A stretch of 32,860 nt of DNA from an uncultured Saprospiraceae bacterium (GCA_937929945.1 CALFUK010000178.1:1-32860); one strand, 5' to 3'. Positions 9,275 to 18,235 are shown, counted from the first letter of the stretch. Numbers and translations: made by a program. The notes: generated from the sequence alone by a model not told the origin.

Positions 9275-10126
9275 ATGAGAATAGGCATGAATATGCTGCT
9301 CTGGACGACGGACATCAACGAACAGCTCTACCCCATCATAGAGCAGCTCAAAGAGACTGGATATGACGGAGTGGAAATACCCATCGGGGATGAGGACGAA
9401 GCCCAGTACAAGGCCTTAGGGTCGTTCTGTAAAAGCATAGAGATGCAGTGTACCTGTGTCACATCATTATTTGAAGATGGTAATCCTGCAAGTGCTGATC
9501 CGATGATCAGAGCCAACGCTGTGGAGCAGATGAAGTGGCGTATCGACATGGCGAAGCATCTTAATGCAGAGGTCATTTGCGGCCCGTTTCACTCTGCCTT
9601 TGCTCACTTTACGGGAGAACCACCAACTAAGTCAGAACGCCAATACAGCATCGAGGTCATGCGTCAATCAGCTGAATACGCTGGTGATCAGGGCATTATT
9701 CTGACGCCAGAAGCACTCAATCGATTCGAGTGCTATCTATATAATACCTTGGATGACATAGCCACACTGATCAGAGCTGTGGATCATCCTCACCTCAAAA
9801 TGGTCTTTGACTCCCACCATGCTAACATCGAAGAAAAAAATTCTTCTGATGCCATCATGAAATATGCAGAACTCATCAGCCACGTGCACATTTCCGAAAG
9901 TGATAGAGGCACACCAGGCAGCGGACAGGTCCATTGGGACAGCATCTTTCACGCACTCCATGACATAAGCTATGATGGCTGGCTGACTATTGAAGCTTTC
10001 AGCAGGAATAAAGCAGAGTTCGCCTCCAACATCAATGTGTGGCGCGACTTTCAGCCCAGTTTAGAAGAAGTATATCAAGAAGGCTTCGAATTTATTACGA
10101 GCATGTGGGAAAAATATGCACTATGA
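9275..10126 (+). CDS. Sugar 3-epimerase-like xylose-isomerase TIM barrel
   Basis: The 283-residue product resembles D-tagatose/D-psicose 3-epimerases and related sugar phosphate isomerases. The start GMNMLLWTT and GYDGVEIPI are typical. The expected four metal ligands are present: Glu146 (in EALNRFE), Asp179 (FDSHHANIEE), His205 (HVHISESDRGTPG) and Glu240 (TIEAFSR). It should interconvert a ketose or keto-sugar at C3, in the cytoplasm. It is the first gene of a rightward cluster and overlaps the next start by 4 bp (ATGA), so the two are probably translationally coupled. The exact sugar is not predictable. Confidence 0.85.
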   Translation: MRIGMNMLLWTTDINEQLYPIIEQLKETGYDGVEIPIGDEDEAQYKALGSFCKSIEMQCTCVTSLFEDGNPASADPMIRANAVEQMKWRIDMAKHLNAEVICGPFHSAFAHFTGEPPTKSERQYSIEVMRQSAEYAGDQGIILTPEALNRFECYLYNTLDDIATLIRAVDHPHLKMVFDSHHANIEEKNSSDAIMKYAELISHVHISESDRGTPGSGQVHWDSIFHALHDISYDGWLTIEAFSRNKAEFASNINVWRDFQPSLEEVYQEGFEFITSMWEKYAL

Positions 10127-11022
10127 TCAATCCTAAATATTCCATCGGTAGCTGGGCATTCTCCTTTGGCCCCTTTGAAACAGCCCCTTGGAGTTTTGAC
10201 CGATTTATAGCATTCGCCGCAGCAGCTGGCTACGACGGTATCGAAATCAATGGCTTCACGCCACATCCGCATCCTGATGTCTATGATACTAAAGAAAAAT
10301 GTGCACAGCTCAAGCATCAACTGCAAGATATGGGATTAGGCATCTCAGGATATGCGCCCGACTTCAGACATGTACCGCCTGCAGAAGTGCCCATCGGCGA
10401 GTTCATAGACGAAGTAGAAAAGTGCATTCGATTCTGTAATCACATGGAAATCGGAATCTTACGGGTCGACACCATCAGCCCTCCTGATGAGCTGTCTCCT
10501 GAAATATACAATAGAAGATTTCATCATTTAGCTGACTCGTGGCGCGCCGCCGCAGAGCACTGTAAGATGGCAGGCATCCAGATGGTCTGGGAGTTTGAGC
10601 CAGGCTTCTGGCTCAACAAACCGACAGAAGTACAGTCCATCCTCCGAGCTGTCAATCACAGCCACTTCAAAGCGCTATTCGATACAAGCCATGCGTACAT
10701 GGGGGCAGTCATCGGCGCTAGACAGACTGGTGAGCAGGAGATTCTATCTGGTGGCATTACCGCATATGCCAGAATGCTGGAAGGGCTCATCGGTCACTTT
10801 CATCTCATCGACAGTGACGGTACGCTGCACCATGAGGAGACAAGCACACACGCTCCATTTGGAGATGGACACATCGACTTCGCATCATTCCTCCATGATA
10901 CCCGAGATATTTTTAAAGCATTCGAATGGTGGTGTTTTGATTTTTGCTTCTGTCCGACGACTGAAGAAGACGCACCGAAAGCCATCCCCTTTGTCAATCA
11001 ACTATTGAAAGAAATAGCATGA
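10123..11022 (+). CDS. Second sugar phosphate isomerase/epimerase (TIM barrel)
   Basis: The 299-residue product is an AP-endonuclease-2/xylose-isomerase-like barrel. Putative ligands are Glu157 or Glu159 (VWEFEP), Asp187 (FDTSHA), His227 (HFHLIDSDGT) and Glu268 (EWWCFDF). I place the start at 10123 because its ATG overlaps the TGA of the preceding epimerase and begins the barrel (MINPKYSIGSWAF). A longer frame opening at 10039 would read through the coding end of the upstream gene without homology. Only about 20-30% identity by eye to the two other barrels in the cluster suggests separate steps, not recent duplication. Confidence 0.85.
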   Translation: MINPKYSIGSWAFSFGPFETAPWSFDRFIAFAAAAGYDGIEINGFTPHPHPDVYDTKEKCAQLKHQLQDMGLGISGYAPDFRHVPPAEVPIGEFIDEVEKCIRFCNHMEIGILRVDTISPPDELSPEIYNRRFHHLADSWRAAAEHCKMAGIQMVWEFEPGFWLNKPTEVQSILRAVNHSHFKALFDTSHAYMGAVIGARQTGEQEILSGGITAYARMLEGLIGHFHLIDSDGTLHHEETSTHAPFGDGHIDFASFLHDTRDIFKAFEWWCFDFCFCPTTEEDAPKAIPFVNQLLKEIA

Positions 11023-11062
11023 GACATCTTTCAAAGATAGATAGGCAGGCTAGGTGTATTTA

Positions 11063-11070
11063 TAAATTTG
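11063..11070 (+). promoter_or_regulatory. Candidate internal -7 box
   Basis: TAAATTTG matches TAnnTTTG exactly and lies 36 bp before the alpha/beta hydrolase ATG, within the 84-bp gap after the second isomerase. No -33 TTG is visible. If real, it would let the last two genes of the cluster be expressed on their own. Confidence 0.3.
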
Positions 11071-11106
11071 ATTATTTGAATAGCAGCCAATGATAAATTT
11101 TATACG

Positions 11107-11913
11107 ATGCATGGATACGTAGACTCTCAAGGATGCCAGATATATTATCAAGTCAGAGGAGGAGGCCCTCCGCTCATCCTCCTGATGGGATTCGGTGCAG
11201 ACGGTGCAGTCTGGGAGCAGCATGCCGCAGTCTATGAGCAGCACTTCCAGTGCATCATCTTGGATAACAGAGGCGTCGGTCAGTCTGATCAGCCAGCAGG
11301 CCCCTACTCCACTGAGATGATGGCTGCGGATACGATCGCAGTGATGGACCAGCTGAATGTAGCGACAGCCCAGGTGGCTGGGATATCAATGGGAGGAGCT
11401 ATTGCCCAGTCTATTGCCATTCAGTATCCCGACCGAGTGAGCAGTCTCTGTCTGATCAGCACCTGGCCTGTATTTAATCAATACGCTATATCAGTTTATG
11501 AGAATTTAAAAAAAATCAGGCGAGTCGCAGCGCCTGATGTATTCATGGAGCTCCTTCAGCTTTGGATATTCGCGCCACCTTATTATGAGTCAGACTATCA
11601 GAGTCTGATAGAAGGTCAGCAGGCGGCCTTAGCAACTCAGACTCCGCAGACCACAGCGGGGTTTGATGGACAGCTTGATGCATGTATTCACCATAACACT
11701 GTAGACAGACTCCATGAAATTCAAGTGCCAACATTGATTACGATTGGGATGATGGATGTATTCACCCCGCCTGCATTCTCACACATCCTGCATGACAAGA
11801 TTGCTGGATCTATCATAGAGCGATTTCCTGATGGAGGGCATGTCCACCACTGGGAAGACTTAGACCGCTTTAATCGAATCACCTTAGATTTCCTAAAACG
11901 ACACCAAGCATAG
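11107..11913 (+). CDS. Alpha/beta hydrolase
   Basis: The 268-residue product is a standard alpha/beta-hydrolase fold enzyme of the 3-oxoadipate enol-lactonase-like group. It shows the oxyanion region LMGFGADG, DNRGVGQSD, a nucleophile elbow GISMGG with Ser94, the acid Asp217 (GMMDVFTP) and His245 (GGHVHHW). There is no signal peptide, so it is cytoplasmic. It sits between two sugar isomerase-like genes, 3 bp before the next ATG. In this setting a lactone or ester of a sugar acid is a plausible substrate, but this is inference from context. Confidence 0.88.
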   Translation: MHGYVDSQGCQIYYQVRGGGPPLILLMGFGADGAVWEQHAAVYEQHFQCIILDNRGVGQSDQPAGPYSTEMMAADTIAVMDQLNVATAQVAGISMGGAIAQSIAIQYPDRVSSLCLISTWPVFNQYAISVYENLKKIRRVAAPDVFMELLQLWIFAPPYYESDYQSLIEGQQAALATQTPQTTAGFDGQLDACIHHNTVDRLHEIQVPTLITIGMMDVFTPPAFSHILHDKIAGSIIERFPDGGHVHHWEDLDRFNRITLDFLKRHQA

Positions 11914-11916
11914 ACT

Positions 11917-12729
11917 ATGATCAAATTAGCATGTGAGACATATACTTGGCAGATGCCTGGCGAGCAATATAAAGGGAAGCTTGAGCACATCATGGAGATA
12001 TCCTCCGCAGCGGGCTTTGCAGGTATCGAGCCAGAGACGAGCTTTTTTCAGCATCTGGAGGATCCCGTCAAAATGAAAGAAGCTTTGGATCGATATGACC
12101 TATCATTAGCAGTGCTCTGCTATGTGGAAGATTGGCTCGAGCCACAAGAGACGCAAGAAGAAAGACACAGGGCCGATCAATGGATTAAATTTTTAGTACA
12201 TTTTCCAGAGACCATCCTACTGACGGTCCAGATGCCTCAGGATAATCGAGATCAACTCGAGATGAGACAGCGCCACATGATCAGCTGCGTGAATGATATC
12301 TCAAGAAGAGCTAAGGAAAGAGGCATCACCTGCTCTAACCATCCTAACTCACCTGCGGGATCTGTCTTTAGAACAGCCTCAGACTATGAAATTCTTATGT
12401 CAGGTCTTGATGCAGAAGCGTGCGGGTATTGTCCCGATGTAGGGCATATAGCAAAAGGTGGTATGGACCCATTAGACACTTTAAAAGCTTACCGATCACA
12501 GATAAATTTGCTCCATTATAAAGACATGCATGAAGGCGGCTCTTGGGCAGAGACAGGACAAGGCATGATTGATTTTCTATCCATCACTCAATATATGATA
12601 GACACAAACTATGAGGGATGGATCGTGATGGAAGACGAATGCGATGCTGCTATCTCCGATCCAGATGGCCTGACACTGCGTGATGGTCAATACATTCAGC
12701 AGCATATCCAGCCGCTCTTAGTTACTTAG
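11917..12729 (+). CDS. Third sugar phosphate isomerase/epimerase (TIM barrel)
   Basis: The 270-residue product is again a xylose-isomerase-like barrel, with GFAGIEPE near 33-40, PDVGHI (Asp174), LLHYKDMHEGG (His200) and VMEDE (Glu239). Where the first barrel has the Glu of EALNRFE, this one has CSNHPNS with His142, as in the HPH-type subgroup that includes inosose dehydratase-like and lyase-like members. It may therefore be a dehydratase or lyase rather than an epimerase. It follows the hydrolase stop by 3 bp and ends 8 bp from the convergent SMP-30 gene, with no obvious terminator between. Confidence 0.83.
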   Translation: MIKLACETYTWQMPGEQYKGKLEHIMEISSAAGFAGIEPETSFFQHLEDPVKMKEALDRYDLSLAVLCYVEDWLEPQETQEERHRADQWIKFLVHFPETILLTVQMPQDNRDQLEMRQRHMISCVNDISRRAKERGITCSNHPNSPAGSVFRTASDYEILMSGLDAEACGYCPDVGHIAKGGMDPLDTLKAYRSQINLLHYKDMHEGGSWAETGQGMIDFLSITQYMIDTNYEGWIVMEDECDAAISDPDGLTLRDGQYIQQHIQPLLVT

Positions 12730-12737
12730 ATCTGCTC

Positions 12738-13775
12738 TTATTTCGCTGATTGCTTTAGCTTGATGCGCATCAGGTAGTCATCTGCCGTCATGTATAAGTA
12801 GTCCATCTGCTTTCCTCCGAAAGCACAATTTGAGGTAGCCTGACCGGTATTGATCGTAGCTAAGTGACTACCCTCGGGGGTAAAGATCAGTACACCGCCA
12901 GGTCCAGTCGCATAGATCATACCGCGAGCATCTACTTTCATCCCGTCTGGTAATCCTTTCTTGTGCGGTACCTGATCAGTCACATCGAAAAAGACTCTCT
13001 CATTGCTCACGCTCCCGTCAGGTGAGACATCATATACATTCCAGATGGCACGGTCCGGATCAGAATTAGCCACATAGAGTCTGGTCTCATCTTGATTAAA
13101 GGCGAGGCCATTGGGCCGTGTGAGCGTCTTAGTCACGAGACTCACTTCTCCCTTTTGATCCACCCGATACACGCCTTGAAAATCGATCTCCTTCGTCGGA
13201 TCATCCATTTGCTTCTCTAAGCCATAGGGAGGATCAGTGAAGTAAAGTGATCCATTGGAATGGTAGATAGCATCGTTTGGACTGTTCAGTTTTTTTCCAA
13301 GATAGCTATTGGCTATCGTCTCAAAATTAGATGCAGGGTCTGTTAGAGGCGCATCCATTTTAGCCATTTGTCTGTTGCCGTGCTGACACAGGACTAATTG
13401 ATTTTCGGCATTGAGCAATAGTGCATTAGAGCCAACTTCGCCGCCTCTTTCTATATCACTCGTGTAGCCTGAAGGTTTCAGATACAGCTGTGCCCCCTGC
13501 CCTTCTTTCCAGATGTGGATTTCATTAGGTGGAATATCAGAATACAATAAGGCGTCCAGCTCTGGCACCCATAGTGGGCCCTCTGTCCAAACATGGCCCT
13601 CTGCCAGCACCTCGATTGTAGCCTCCTTATCGATGAGCTCATAGAAGCGATCATCTATGACTTCTAATGTAGCTTGGCTGTGTGGTATTTCTGATTTCAT
13701 CTGTGGCTTACTTTCTTGATTGGACTGACACGAGCACATCAAGGCGATCATGACAATGATGGTTAATTTCATCAT
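12738..13775 (-). CDS. SMP-30/gluconolactonase-family lipoprotein
   Basis: The 345-residue product has a short hydrophobic N-terminus ending in CSC (Cys14 or Cys16), suggesting a lipoprotein, then a six-bladed SMP-30/LRE beta-propeller. Metal-binding family motifs are present: WTEGPLW (Glu65), LNSPNDA, LYVANSDPDRAIWN and GLPDGMKVD. It likely hydrolyses a sugar lactone in the periplasm. Its ATG at 13775 overlaps the TGA of the DUF1080 gene by 4 bp, so the pair is translationally coupled; a second ATG lies at codon 2. Confidence 0.88.
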   Translation of the reverse strand: MMKLTIIVMIALMCSCQSNQESKPQMKSEIPHSQATLEVIDDRFYELIDKEATIEVLAEGHVWTEGPLWVPELDALLYSDIPPNEIHIWKEGQGAQLYLKPSGYTSDIERGGEVGSNALLLNAENQLVLCQHGNRQMAKMDAPLTDPASNFETIANSYLGKKLNSPNDAIYHSNGSLYFTDPPYGLEKQMDDPTKEIDFQGVYRVDQKGEVSLVTKTLTRPNGLAFNQDETRLYVANSDPDRAIWNVYDVSPDGSVSNERVFFDVTDQVPHKKGLPDGMKVDARGMIYATGPGGVLIFTPEGSHLATINTGQATSNCAFGGKQMDYLYMTADDYLMRIKLKQSAK

Positions 13776-14428
13776 TGGACTTTATAAGGTGTGAATTCAC
13801 TGCGAGGAGATAGCTCTGTCATGTTGATATTGCGCCAGCTGACTTTGATGCCTCCACCATCGTGAATTTGTAAGGCGACCTGTCCTTCTGCAGCACCGAT
13901 TTTAGCATCCTTTATTTCGATCATGAGCTGACCATTAAGATAGGTCTGGACTAAGTCGCCCTTAGCTATAATTTTCATCTTATTCCACCCTCCCATGTCT
14001 AAGTGCTTATCCAGTGCTGGATCGGGCTTGATCAGCCAGCCTCTACCATATGACTCATAAATCCCCCCAGTGCTATGGCCAGGAGGTGCTACTTCTGCCT
14101 GCCAGCCTGTGATCTTAGTGCCATCTATAGATGACCGAATGAAGACGCCGCTGTTGCCATTAGCTTCTTGTTTAAATTCTAAATTGAGCTCAAAGTCTTT
14201 GTAGGCCATATCAGTCCCTAAGTAGCCATAGGCCTCATCAGGTCCGCTCTCACAAATAAGTAAGCCATCCTTCACATACCATTTCTCTGTACCGTAGTTG
14301 ATCCAGCCATCCAAGTTTTCGCCGTTGAAAAGACTGTAGCTTTGCCCTTGTTGGCCGACTGTAGGTTTTGTCACAGTACTGCAAGACATTAGGGCGTAAG
14401 TCAGCATTGATATCAGAATGATTCTCAT
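13772..14428 (-). CDS. DUF1080 (3-keto-disaccharide hydrolase family) lipoprotein
   Basis: The 218-residue product has a lipoprotein signal (ALMSC, Cys16) and one DUF1080/PF06439 beta-sandwich domain. Typical motifs are LFNGENLDGWINYG, WYVKDGLLIC, DFELNLEFKQEANGNSGVFIR and a closing QIHDGGGIKVSWRNINM. Characterised members cleave 3-keto-glycosides. It precedes the SMP-30 lipoprotein in a two-gene leftward operon; with ThuA at 8.1 kb this makes three extracytoplasmic proteins of likely keto-sugar metabolism. The 139-bp region upstream holds the palindrome TCACGTGA near 14547, not tied to a known regulator. Confidence 0.9.
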   Translation of the reverse strand: MRIILISMLTYALMSCSTVTKPTVGQQGQSYSLFNGENLDGWINYGTEKWYVKDGLLICESGPDEAYGYLGTDMAYKDFELNLEFKQEANGNSGVFIRSSIDGTKITGWQAEVAPPGHSTGGIYESYGRGWLIKPDPALDKHLDMGGWNKMKIIAKGDLVQTYLNGQLMIEIKDAKIGAAEGQVALQIHDGGGIKVSWRNINMTELSPRSEFTPYKVQ

Positions 14429-14567
14429 AATTCGAATTTGTCATCAATATAAGGAAGAGATTGAAGAAGCTGAAACCTTATGTCAAAGCTTGGCTGTCTC
14501 GGTCAGGAAACTGAGCTATTTTATCCTGTCGCAGTGTGACCGCATCACGTGAGTCAGTCACAGCTTT

Positions 14568-15689
14568 TTACTTTATTCTCTCCTTCATCGCAGGTCTCAT
14601 ACCACTCTTAAATTCGTACTCAGAAGATAGAATAGAGCTGGTGCTTATTCTGGTTGTATCACAGTTGACGAATTCGATTTCGACACGTCTGTTTTTAGCC
14701 ATTTCAGACTCAGAGGTCGCTTTAGGATAGAGCATTTCCAGATTGCCATATCCTCGGTATAGCATTCTGGTACTGTCTACCTGCTCACTGACTAGGTAGT
14801 CATAGATGTGCTTAGCTCTCGCAATAGAGAGGTGATGACTCCAACTGTTAGGATCGACATCAGCACTATTAGGCATATTGATATGACCTTTAATCATAAT
14901 GCACACGTCTGGATTCTCTTCCATTAAGAACAGTATGTTAGGTAATATCTTCCTCGATTTATCCATGAGCGAATCTTTATTGCCAATGAAAAACAAACGC
15001 TGCAGGTCAAAGGCTTTGCCCTCCTCGATTTTAGGCATATCTATCTCTACTTTCAGACCGGGCTTTACCTTGAGCATCTGACTCTCGATGATATAGCCTC
15101 GAGACAGGACATCCAGTCCGATGACCTCATCACGTGGAGCTGCTATCTGGAAGTGGCCAGAAGAATCCGATCGCGCCTGATGATAAAAGCTCTTAGAATG
15201 CAAATTGATGACAGCTTCTATGCCTTGCCCTGAAAGTTCATCGATGATCCTGCCGCCGATATACTGCAACTCCTTCAGCTGGTAGGACCTGATGGTAGCA
15301 CGTCGATTCTGTCTTCGCCCCTCTTCTGTATCATTAGTGGTCTTGGGTTTAGATTCTCCGTGATATTCTCGGTGTATAGCAGTCTCTTGTATTTGCTGCT
15401 TGATCAAGTAAGTCTGTACGGCATCGGCCCTGCGCTGTGATAACTTGACATTGAAGTCATCTGCACCTACATCATCAGTGTGCGCTAAGATGGCAAATGC
15501 TACCGAGTCAAACGCTTCCGCCTGCTTCAGCATGATCGCTATCTTAGCAGATTCGGCCTCCTCGATGATGGCTTCATTAGAGTCAAAATAGATCTCAGTC
15601 TCAGAGATGAGCACTAAAGAATCAAAAGGAGCTTGACCAAATGCCACATGACTGATAGCCAGGAAAAGACATGTAATGAGTTGTCGCAT
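14568..15689 (-). CDS. Twin-OmpA-domain envelope protein
   Basis: The 373-residue product has a signal peptide (cut near AFGQ, residue 19), an OmpA C-terminal domain at about 28-140 (IYFDSN, HTDDVG, LSQRRADAV, GRRQNRR), a short carboxypeptidase-regulatory-like beta domain at about 145-205 (GGRIIDELSGQGIEAVI), and a second OmpA-like domain at about 225-350 (LSIARAKHIYDYL, KNRRVEIEF). The first domain keeps the peptidoglycan-binding Asp and Arg; the second has IKGHIN where TD is expected. It probably links the outer membrane or periplasmic complexes to peptidoglycan. Its promoter region carries the inverted repeat at 15703-15723. Confidence 0.87.
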   Translation of the reverse strand: MRQLITCLFLAISHVAFGQAPFDSLVLISETEIYFDSNEAIIEEAESAKIAIMLKQAEAFDSVAFAILAHTDDVGADDFNVKLSQRRADAVQTYLIKQQIQETAIHREYHGESKPKTTNDTEEGRRQNRRATIRSYQLKELQYIGGRIIDELSGQGIEAVINLHSKSFYHQARSDSSGHFQIAAPRDEVIGLDVLSRGYIIESQMLKVKPGLKVEIDMPKIEEGKAFDLQRLFFIGNKDSLMDKSRKILPNILFLMEENPDVCIMIKGHINMPNSADVDPNSWSHHLSIARAKHIYDYLVSEQVDSTRMLYRGYGNLEMLYPKATSESEMAKNRRVEIEFVNCDTTRISTSSILSSEYEFKSGMRPAMKERIK

Positions 15690-15702
15690 CTGTTTTTTAA
15701 CG

Positions 15703-15723
15703 ACATTTCTTAGGACGAAATGT
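15703..15723. promoter_or_regulatory. Inverted repeat upstream of the twin-OmpA gene
   Basis: ACATTTC, 7 nt, GAAATGT form perfect 7-bp arms 14-34 bp before the OmpA ATG. On the minus strand the outer arm reads TACATTTC, one base from the -7 consensus. This could be an operator over a promoter, or chance in AT-rich DNA. Confidence 0.3.
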
Positions 15724-15895
15724 ATATGACTTGGAAATTTTTATAAAAAATCGTAGTTCTACCAACGAAAACGAATCTATGAGCCGTCTACCCCAGTGTA
15801 GAATTGATTTTCTGATCAGACATATCTACCAAGCTAATGAGGGATCCACGCAATAATGATTGCGGTTTTCGATTCGATGCTAAACAAAGAGTTAC

Positions 15896-15989
15896 AAATT
15901 TAAAATGATGAAACGTCTATGATGTAAATAATTAAGACACCCAAGTGGATGATTAAACTTAGTTATTTGCTGAAAGGCTTTCAGCTCTA
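15896..15989 (+). repeat. Repeat element R1 (94 bp, tandem with R2)
   Basis: It starts AAATTTAAAATGATGAAACG and contains CCCAAGTGGATGATTAAAC and TTAGTTATTTGCTG. R2 follows directly at the same phase, 94 bp on. It contains a mini-frame ATG ATG AAA CGT CTA TGA (MMKRL) at 15905-15922. GCTGAAAGGCTTTCAGC forms a 7-bp stem in this copy only. Confidence 0.9.
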
Positions 15990-16083
15990 AAATTTAAAAT
16001 GATGAAACGTCTATGAGGTAAATAATTAAGACTCCCAAGTGGATGATTAAACTTAGTTATTTGCTGGCAGGCATTCAGTTCCA
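15990..16083 (+). repeat. Repeat element R2 (94 bp), directly upstream of the LVIVD lipoprotein gene
   Basis: It is nearly identical to R1 over 94 bp. The same AAATTTAAA junction reappears at 16084 and leads straight into the ATG of the LVIVD gene, so the gene start sits where the next repeat unit would begin. The TTTGCTG block is 29 nt before that ATG. The MMKRL mini-frame recurs at 15999-16016. Confidence 0.9.
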
Positions 16084-16095
16084 AAATTTAAACAT

Positions 16096-17379
16096 ATGAA
16101 ATACACTACCACTTCCTTTCTGATGTACATCCTACTAAGCTGTACATTATTCACCTCATGTCTGGAGGATGACTGTAATGAGACAAGGACCTTCATCCAG
16201 TACGATACTGAAATAATCAATCTAAAAGAGATAAGACAAGATCCAGTGACAGAAAGTGCCAGAGACTTAGAAAATCCAGGTAAGATGTACTTCTACAATG
16301 ACTACATCCTGGTCAATGAGATCAAAGAAGGTGTCCATATCATCAACAATCAAGATCCAAAAAATCCAGTAAATGAAGCCTTCTTAAGAATTCCTGGCAA
16401 TGTGGATATCGCAGTCAAGGATAACTTCTTGTATGCCGATAACTACATCGACCTACTGAGCATTGACATCAATGACTTAAAAAATGCTAAACTCTCATGC
16501 AGAATAGAAGATGTCTTCCAAAGCAAATACAGCCTCGATCGAAATCAGGGTGTCATCTATGACTTTGTGCAGACTCAAAATACCATTGAAATAGATTGCT
16601 CTGACCCAAACTTTGATCAAGGGCAATTTAATCGAGGTGGTGACGTCTTCGTGGACGTAGCATTTGATGCGGCAGGTCCAGCTGGAGCAGAGGGGGCAAA
16701 TAGCAGCGGCACTGGTGGCTCCTTGGCGCGATTCACCATTACCAAAGACCACTTGTATGTTATCGACAATGTCACTCTCTTTGTATACGATGTAGAGCAA
16801 GCTGCTAAACCTCGTAGTGTCAATGAAATCTATGTAGAATGGGGCATCGAAACATTATTCCCCTATGAAGATCTGATGTTCATCGGTGCTAATAATGGGA
16901 TGTTTATCTATGATAATCGGACGCCAAGTGCGCCAGAATTTCTATCCAAATTTGAGCACGCTAGAGCCTGTGACCCCGTATTTGTTCAGGGTGATTTTGC
17001 CTATGTCACGCTCAGAGATGGCGCCATCTGTGAGGCTTTCTCTAATCAGCTGGATGTCGTCGATGTCTCAGACTGGAGAAATCCAGAACTGGTCATCACC
17101 CATCAAATGCAGAATCCGCATGGCCTATCTGTCAGAGGCGATCACCTCTACATCTGTGAGGGAGAATATGGCCTGAAAGTATTCGATAAGACAGATCACA
17201 ATCGAATACCTGATGAAAGAACAGATCACATCAAAAACCTTCATGCCTACGATGTCATCTCACTTAGCGAATCACATCTATTAGTCATAGGTAAAGATGG
17301 GCTCTATCAGTATGATGCAAGTGATAAGGACGACCTCGAAGAGATCAGCGTCATCTCAGTCACCAGACCAAACTCTTAG
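16096..17379 (+). CDS. LVIVD-repeat lipoprotein
   Basis: The 427-residue product has a lipoprotein signal (LFTSC, Cys22) and then repeated strands of the LVIVD type (YILVNEIKEGVHIINNQDPKNP, LFVYDVEQAAKPR, MFIYDNRTPSAPEF, LDVVDVSDWRNPELV, LKVFDKTDHNR), which should fold as a beta-propeller. Such proteins are surface or periplasmic lipoproteins of unknown function, common in Bacteroidota. A Gly/Ala-rich insert (AAGPAGAEGANSSGTGG) interrupts the propeller near residues 193-210. The start is fixed by the signal peptide and by the repeat junction just before it. Two tandem regulatory-like repeats lie immediately upstream. Confidence 0.85.
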   Translation: MKYTTTSFLMYILLSCTLFTSCLEDDCNETRTFIQYDTEIINLKEIRQDPVTESARDLENPGKMYFYNDYILVNEIKEGVHIINNQDPKNPVNEAFLRIPGNVDIAVKDNFLYADNYIDLLSIDINDLKNAKLSCRIEDVFQSKYSLDRNQGVIYDFVQTQNTIEIDCSDPNFDQGQFNRGGDVFVDVAFDAAGPAGAEGANSSGTGGSLARFTITKDHLYVIDNVTLFVYDVEQAAKPRSVNEIYVEWGIETLFPYEDLMFIGANNGMFIYDNRTPSAPEFLSKFEHARACDPVFVQGDFAYVTLRDGAICEAFSNQLDVVDVSDWRNPELVITHQMQNPHGLSVRGDHLYICEGEYGLKVFDKTDHNRIPDERTDHIKNLHAYDVISLSESHLLVIGKDGLYQYDASDKDDLEEISVISVTRPNS

Positions 17380-17476
17380 ATAGCAGATCATGATACATAT
17401 CAGATCTACCAAGTATGAATTAGATGATTCGTACTTCACATGAACTGATCTTCACGTAGTGATAAAAAATAGAAGA

Positions 17477-18235
17477 ATGAAAAAAATAGTCTTAACTACA
17501 GCCATATTACTCTCTGCATTACTGGTCTATAGCCAGAACCAAAAGGATGACCTAATGGTGGTATATCTGAAGGATGGATCGATGATCGAAGGGTATATCT
17601 CAGAGTGGACATACGGAGAGGCTCTGACATTAGTGAGTCAGAATGGAAAGGCTTCTTACGTATTCCCAGCAGATAAAATAGAAAAGGTGCAGCAGAGATC
17701 ACTCATCGCTGTCATGTCCGAGACACCATATACATTTAACGAGTCAGGTACGTATTTCACATGGAGAGGCCAAGGTATCGTCGGCAATGACGGCAGCCGC
17801 GCTAATGAAATACCAGGATATGGGTTCTCATTTTTAACTGGGTACAGGCTCAATAGATTTGCAGGCCTGGGCATCGGCGTCGGCTATGACAAATACATTG
17901 ATGACAGCAGCGAGGCGGTCATCCCTGTATTCGCAGAGATATCGGGCTATGCTATACCTAAAAACACGAGTCTCTCATACAGTCTGGCAGTCGGCTATAG
18001 CTTCGCAAAGACTGATGATGATAATACTCGCTTAGTCAATGCAGAGGGGGGCCTCTTAGTCTATCCCGCCATAGGACTTAGGTTTGGAAAGAATAGGCTG
18101 AAATACACCATTGACTTAGGCTACAAATTTCAGAATGCATCATTCACTTATCTGGACCCTTGGATTGGAAGTACTCGATCAGAACAAAACCTAAGGTACA
18201 AGCGGCTCACGCTCAGGTTTGGTGTTATGATCTGA
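17477..18235 (+). CDS. Secreted protein with Sm-like N-terminal strands and outer-membrane beta-barrel
   Basis: The 252-residue product has a signal peptide (KKIVLTTAILLSALLVYSQ), then about 45 residues resembling a small beta-barrel seen in many Bacteroidota proteins (VVYLKDGSMIEGYI ... VFPADKIEKVQ), then alternating amphipathic strands up to a terminal LTLRFGVMI, typical of an outer-membrane barrel. The function is unknown. I use ATG 17477, not the in-frame GTG at 17459, because the signal peptide begins there. Repeat R3 begins directly after its stop codon. Confidence 0.75.
   Translation: MKKIVLTTAILLSALLVYSQNQKDDLMVVYLKDGSMIEGYISEWTYGEALTLVSQNGKASYVFPADKIEKVQQRSLIAVMSETPYTFNESGTYFTWRGQGIVGNDGSRANEIPGYGFSFLTGYRLNRFAGLGIGVGYDKYIDDSSEAVIPVFAEISGYAIPKNTSLSYSLAVGYSFAKTDDDNTRLVNAEGGLLVYPAIGLRFGKNRLKYTIDLGYKFQNASFTYLDPWIGSTRSEQNLRYKRLTLRFGVMI

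Noticed and set aside
10039-10122. Upstream extension of the second isomerase
   Set aside because: It lies inside the preceding epimerase gene in another frame and does not resemble the barrel family; the ATGA overlap at 10123 is the better start.
15970-15986. Hairpin GCTGAAAGGCTTTCAGC in R1 as part of a riboswitch or structured RNA
   Set aside because: The stem is not kept in R2 (GCTGGCAGGCATTCAGT) or R3, and changes are not compensated, so a conserved RNA fold is not supported.
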